Shown: positions 7,390 through 8,488 of the stretch, piece after piece
Layout: the number at the start of each line of letters is the position of its first letter
How positions within the stretch are numbered: the stretch's first letter is position 1
DNA from: Nitrospirota bacterium
GTDB taxonomy: Bacteria > Nitrospirota > Thermodesulfovibrionia > Thermodesulfovibrionales > UBA6898
Direction: 5' to 3'
Length of the DNA stretch: 8,488 nucleotides
Assembly: GCA_029858145.1 (NCBI GenBank)
Contig: JAOUFP010000095.1
Span: 1-8,488, forward strand
Program-made: the position numbers and the translations under genes
The notes under the pieces: model-generated
Databases searched by the model: none
The model's input: the letters and a program-made list of their open reading frames with translations, nothing else
Told to the model about the DNA's origin: nothing

Positions 7390-7499
7390 TAATCAAGTGT
7401 CGCAACTCTAAGTAATTCTGCAAGTCCGCCGGCGCAAAGATGCATCAATAAACCGCAGCGGGGTGAAAAATACGACGCGACATGGGCAGGGCTGTTCTC
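7390..7499. other. Divergent intergenic spacer with no recognised gene
   Basis: This stretch lies between the two divergent promoters. It holds a perfect 8-bp palindrome CGCCGGCG at 7427-7434 but no reading frame with coding character, no tRNA-like cloverleaf and no riboswitch I can support. The palindrome could be an operator half or chance. Confidence 0.4.
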
Positions 7500-7529
7500 T
7501 TGAAGGAACGGGGTCCAAACAGGTATAAT
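7500..7529 (+). promoter_or_regulatory. Sigma-70-type promoter TTGAAG-N18-TATAAT
   Basis: A -35-like TTGAAG (7500-7505, four of six consensus bases) and a perfect -10 TATAAT (7524-7529) are separated by 18 bp. Transcription should begin around 7535-7537, on the ATG of the small Cys-rich frame. That frame has no Shine-Dalgarno, so a leaderless message is predicted. The same transcript would carry yajQ. If the small frame is not translated, this is simply the yajQ promoter with a leader of about 200 nt. Confidence 0.6.
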
Positions 7530-7534
7530 TTTTC

Positions 7535-7702
7535 ATGGAACTATGTCCGGTCTGCAAAGAACCTCTGCATTCATGCACCTGTTGCCCGGAATGATCTCAT
7601 GTATGCCCCCTGGATCTGGGGGAACTATTCTGCCCTGTCTGCAAACCAAACCCCGAAAACCTCGTGGCCGCGGACGATTCGGACGACAGACGGTCTCAAT
7701 AG
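7535..7702 (+). CDS. Small Cys-rich zinc-ribbon-like protein with one in-frame TGA (candidate selenoprotein or broken gene)
   Basis: The frame starts at ATG 7535, has TGA at 7592-7594 and stays open to TAG 7700-7702, giving 55 residues if TGA is read through. Cysteines fall at 4, 7, 14, 16, 17, 24, 33 and 36, with CPVC at 4-7 and again at 33-36. The TGA codon is residue 20 and forms C17-P-E-U20, a CxxU arrangement that would be CxxC in a zinc-ribbon homologue. The C-terminus is acidic and polar. The codons around the two CPVC motifs are related (GAA CTA, then Cys-Pro-Val-Cys-Lys) and differ only by synonymous third bases plus a one-codon insertion, which argues that both sides of the TGA were translated in one frame. 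A hairpin with SECIS-like spacing follows the TGA. A promoter places transcription start at the ATG, and yajQ begins 41 nt later. Alternatives are a nonsense mutation at a Cys codon, a sequencing error, or a 19-residue peptide. No function is assigned. Confidence 0.5.
7606..7622 (+). promoter_or_regulatory. Perfect hairpin 11 nt after the in-frame TGA (bacterial SECIS-like)
   Basis: CCCCC (7606-7610) and GGGGG (7618-7622) enclose the seven-base loop TGGATCT. The stem starts 11 nt and the loop 16 nt after TGA 7592-7594. In E. coli fdhF the minimal SelB-binding stem-loop is also 17 nt and also starts 11 nt after UGA, with loop AGGUCU. G is the second loop base here, as in general bacterial SECIS models. 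The bulged U of the E. coli element is absent and the loop has GGAUCU rather than GGUCU. No U-run follows, so it is not an intrinsic terminator. Confidence 0.4.
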
Positions 7703-7732
7703 CTGACTATTTTGCAAAAAAACCTTAGCGAT

Positions 7733-7737
7733 GGAGG
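7733..7737 (+). promoter_or_regulatory. Ribosome binding site of yajQ
   Basis: GGAGG at 7733-7737 lies six bases before ATG 7744. This near-consensus site fixes the yajQ start and contrasts with the absence of any such site before the small Cys-rich frame and the permease gene. Confidence 0.85.
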
Positions 7738-7743
7738 AAACAT

Positions 7744-8241
7744 ATGGCCGATGAGCATTCTTTTGATATTGTAAGCAAAGTGGATCTTCAGGAAGTTCTC
7801 AACGCAGTTCAGCAGGCAACGAAGGAAATATCACAGAGATTCGATTTCAAAGGCAGCAAAAGCAGCATGGAACTGAACAAAGACAAACACGAGATAACTG
7901 TCATTTCCGACGATGAACATAAGCTGAAAACCGTCCTGGATATCCTTCAGACAAAGCTGATAAAAAGAAGCATATCGCTGAAGGCGCTCCAATATGGCAA
8001 GATTGAACAGGCCTCCGGAGGCACTGCCAGACAGCTCATAACATTACAGCAGGGCATTCCCGTTGAAAAGGCAAAGGAGATCGTAAAGATCATTAAAGAA
8101 ACAAAGATGAAAGTGCAGGCAGAAATACAGAAAGACCAGGTCAGGGTAAAGGCAAAGAAGATAGATGACCTGCAGTCGGCCATGAAATTATTGCGCGAAA
8201 AAGACCTCGGCATTCATATCGATTTTTCAAACTACCGGTAG
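7744..8241 (+). CDS. yajQ: YajQ-family (UPF0234) nucleotide-binding protein
   Basis: The 165-residue product is full length for the family (about 160-165). Family features are the N-terminal SFDIVSKVDLQEV-type stretch, RFDFKGSKSS (residues ~32-41), ITVISDDEHKLK in the middle, the Gln-rich ARQLITLQQGI block (~100-110), and the ending LREKDLGIHIDFSNYR. YajQ has two ferredoxin-like domains and is a soluble cytoplasmic nucleotide-binding protein. A Xanthomonas homologue has been reported to bind c-di-GMP and act with a transcription factor; E. coli YajQ was reported to bind nucleotides/tRNA. Which role applies here is unknown. The start is set by GGAGG six bases upstream. It probably shares a transcript with the small Cys-rich frame 41 nt upstream. 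Its TAG stop lies only 4 bp from the stop of rnc on the opposite strand. Confidence 0.95.
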   Translation: MADEHSFDIVSKVDLQEVLNAVQQATKEISQRFDFKGSKSSMELNKDKHEITVISDDEHKLKTVLDILQTKLIKRSISLKALQYGKIEQASGGTARQLITLQQGIPVEKAKEIVKIIKETKMKVQAEIQKDQVRVKAKKIDDLQSAMKLLREKDLGIHIDFSNYR

Positions 8242-8245
8242 ACGA

Positions 8246-8488
8246 TCAGCTGATTTTTTCGAGGGCCTCTTTGGCGGCAAGGGTTTCCGCCTCTTTCTTC
8301 CTGCGTCCCGAAGCGATCCCCAGTTTTTTGCCGTTAAGGTATACGGCTACGGTAAATATCCTTTTGTGCTCTTCACCCTGCTGACGGATAACCCGGTATT
8401 CAGGAAGGGTTCCATACAGCAACTGGGTTTTTTCCTGGAGTTCTGTTTTGTAATCCAGGAAATCTCCGGATTGAATTGCGCTGTCGAT
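8246..8488 (-). CDS. rnc: Ribonuclease III, C-terminal dsRNA-binding domain (partial)
   Basis: Eighty codons before the TGA stop (complement of 8246-8248) are present; the gene runs off the right edge. The fragment contains the D-Y-K-T-x-LQE start of the RNase III dsRNA-binding domain, P-E-Y-R-V-I, the H-K-R-I-F-T-V-A-V strand, then G-I-A-S-G-R-R-K-K-E-A-E-x-L-A-A-K-E-A-L, the basic helix that grips the RNA phosphate backbone. RNase III cleaves double-stranded RNA in rRNA processing and mRNA turnover. The catalytic domain is outside the window, so activity cannot be judged. The linker and LQE motif identify it as RNase III rather than another dsRBD protein. It is convergent with yajQ with a 4-bp gap and no convincing terminator between them. 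Confidence 0.92.
   Translation of the reverse strand: MDSAIQSGDFLDYKTELQEKTQLLYGTLPEYRVIRQQGEEHKRIFTVAVYLNGKKLGIASGRRKKEAETLAAKEALEKIS

Noticed and set aside
7413..7475. GCGCAAAG...AGCGGGG words recalling a GEMM (c-di-GMP) riboswitch
   Set aside because: The paired tetraloop/receptor arms and conserved spacing of GEMM could not be assembled, and the promoter downstream at 7500-7529 would exclude it from the rightward transcript.
7592..7594. Alternative genetic code with TGA read as Trp
   Set aside because: TGA terminates the TatD fusion, HD-GYP and rnc genes, and Trp is TGG throughout.
7482..7728. Open frames in the other two plus-strand frames across the Cys-rich region
   Set aside because: Translations are rich in Trp, Pro and Arg without motifs and start without a promoter or ribosome binding site in position. 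The CPVC-containing frame explains the region better.
8245..8259. Palindrome ATCAGCTGAT followed by a T-run between yajQ and rnc as a terminator
   Set aside because: A perfect 10-bp palindrome leaves no loop and only weak A/T-rich pairs. It also lies inside the last codons of rnc, so it is not a convincing intrinsic terminator.

Overview
The window carries bacterial chromosomal housekeeping genes around a four-gene signalling operon. The code is standard: TGA is the stop of several clear genes and TGG encodes Trp. The gene set includes an archaeal-type cofactor-independent phosphoglycerate mutase, a TatD nuclease fused to a radical SAM domain, a long multi-PAS/GAF histidine kinase, a GAF/HD-GYP protein and a YeiH-like permease. 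This suggests an anaerobic or sulfur-cycling lineage such as Nitrospirota or Desulfobacterota. That assignment is inference from gene content, not proof.

Layout. Positions 1-273 (+) hold the 3' end of apgM. It is followed by a TatD/radical SAM fusion gene (to 1723, +), whose first ~30 codons run through a degenerate inverted-repeat element. This gene meets the next one tail to tail with a 26-bp coding overlap. On the minus strand, read from right to left, is a tight overlapping cluster: YeiH-family permease (7371-6418), TM-HAMP-PAS-PAS-GAF-GAF-PAS histidine kinase (6425-3156), stand-alone receiver (3156-2788) and GAF-HD-GYP protein (2801-1698, TTG start). Gene overlaps of 8, 1 and 14 nt indicate one translationally coupled operon. 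It probably starts at an extended -10 promoter abutting the permease start codon. A plausible flow is kinase to receiver to HD-GYP output, with the permease as partner or target. This resembles an RpfC/RpfG pathway with the receiver and HD-GYP encoded separately.

The divergent intergenic stretch (7372-7743) contains the most intriguing signal. A Cys-rich small reading frame (7535-7702) is preceded by a good -35/-10 pair that places transcription start at its ATG. It is interrupted by one in-frame TGA, which gives a CxxU motif. Eleven nucleotides after the TGA begins a 17-nt perfect hairpin. Both sides of the TGA encode related CPVC motifs in the same frame, with synonymous differences. It is either a small selenoprotein candidate or a zinc-ribbon gene recently broken at a Cys codon. 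yajQ follows 41 nt downstream with a strong ribosome binding site. The window ends with the C-terminal dsRNA-binding domain of RNase III (rnc) on the minus strand, converging on yajQ.

I saw no tRNA, rRNA, CRISPR array, transposase or prophage gene.
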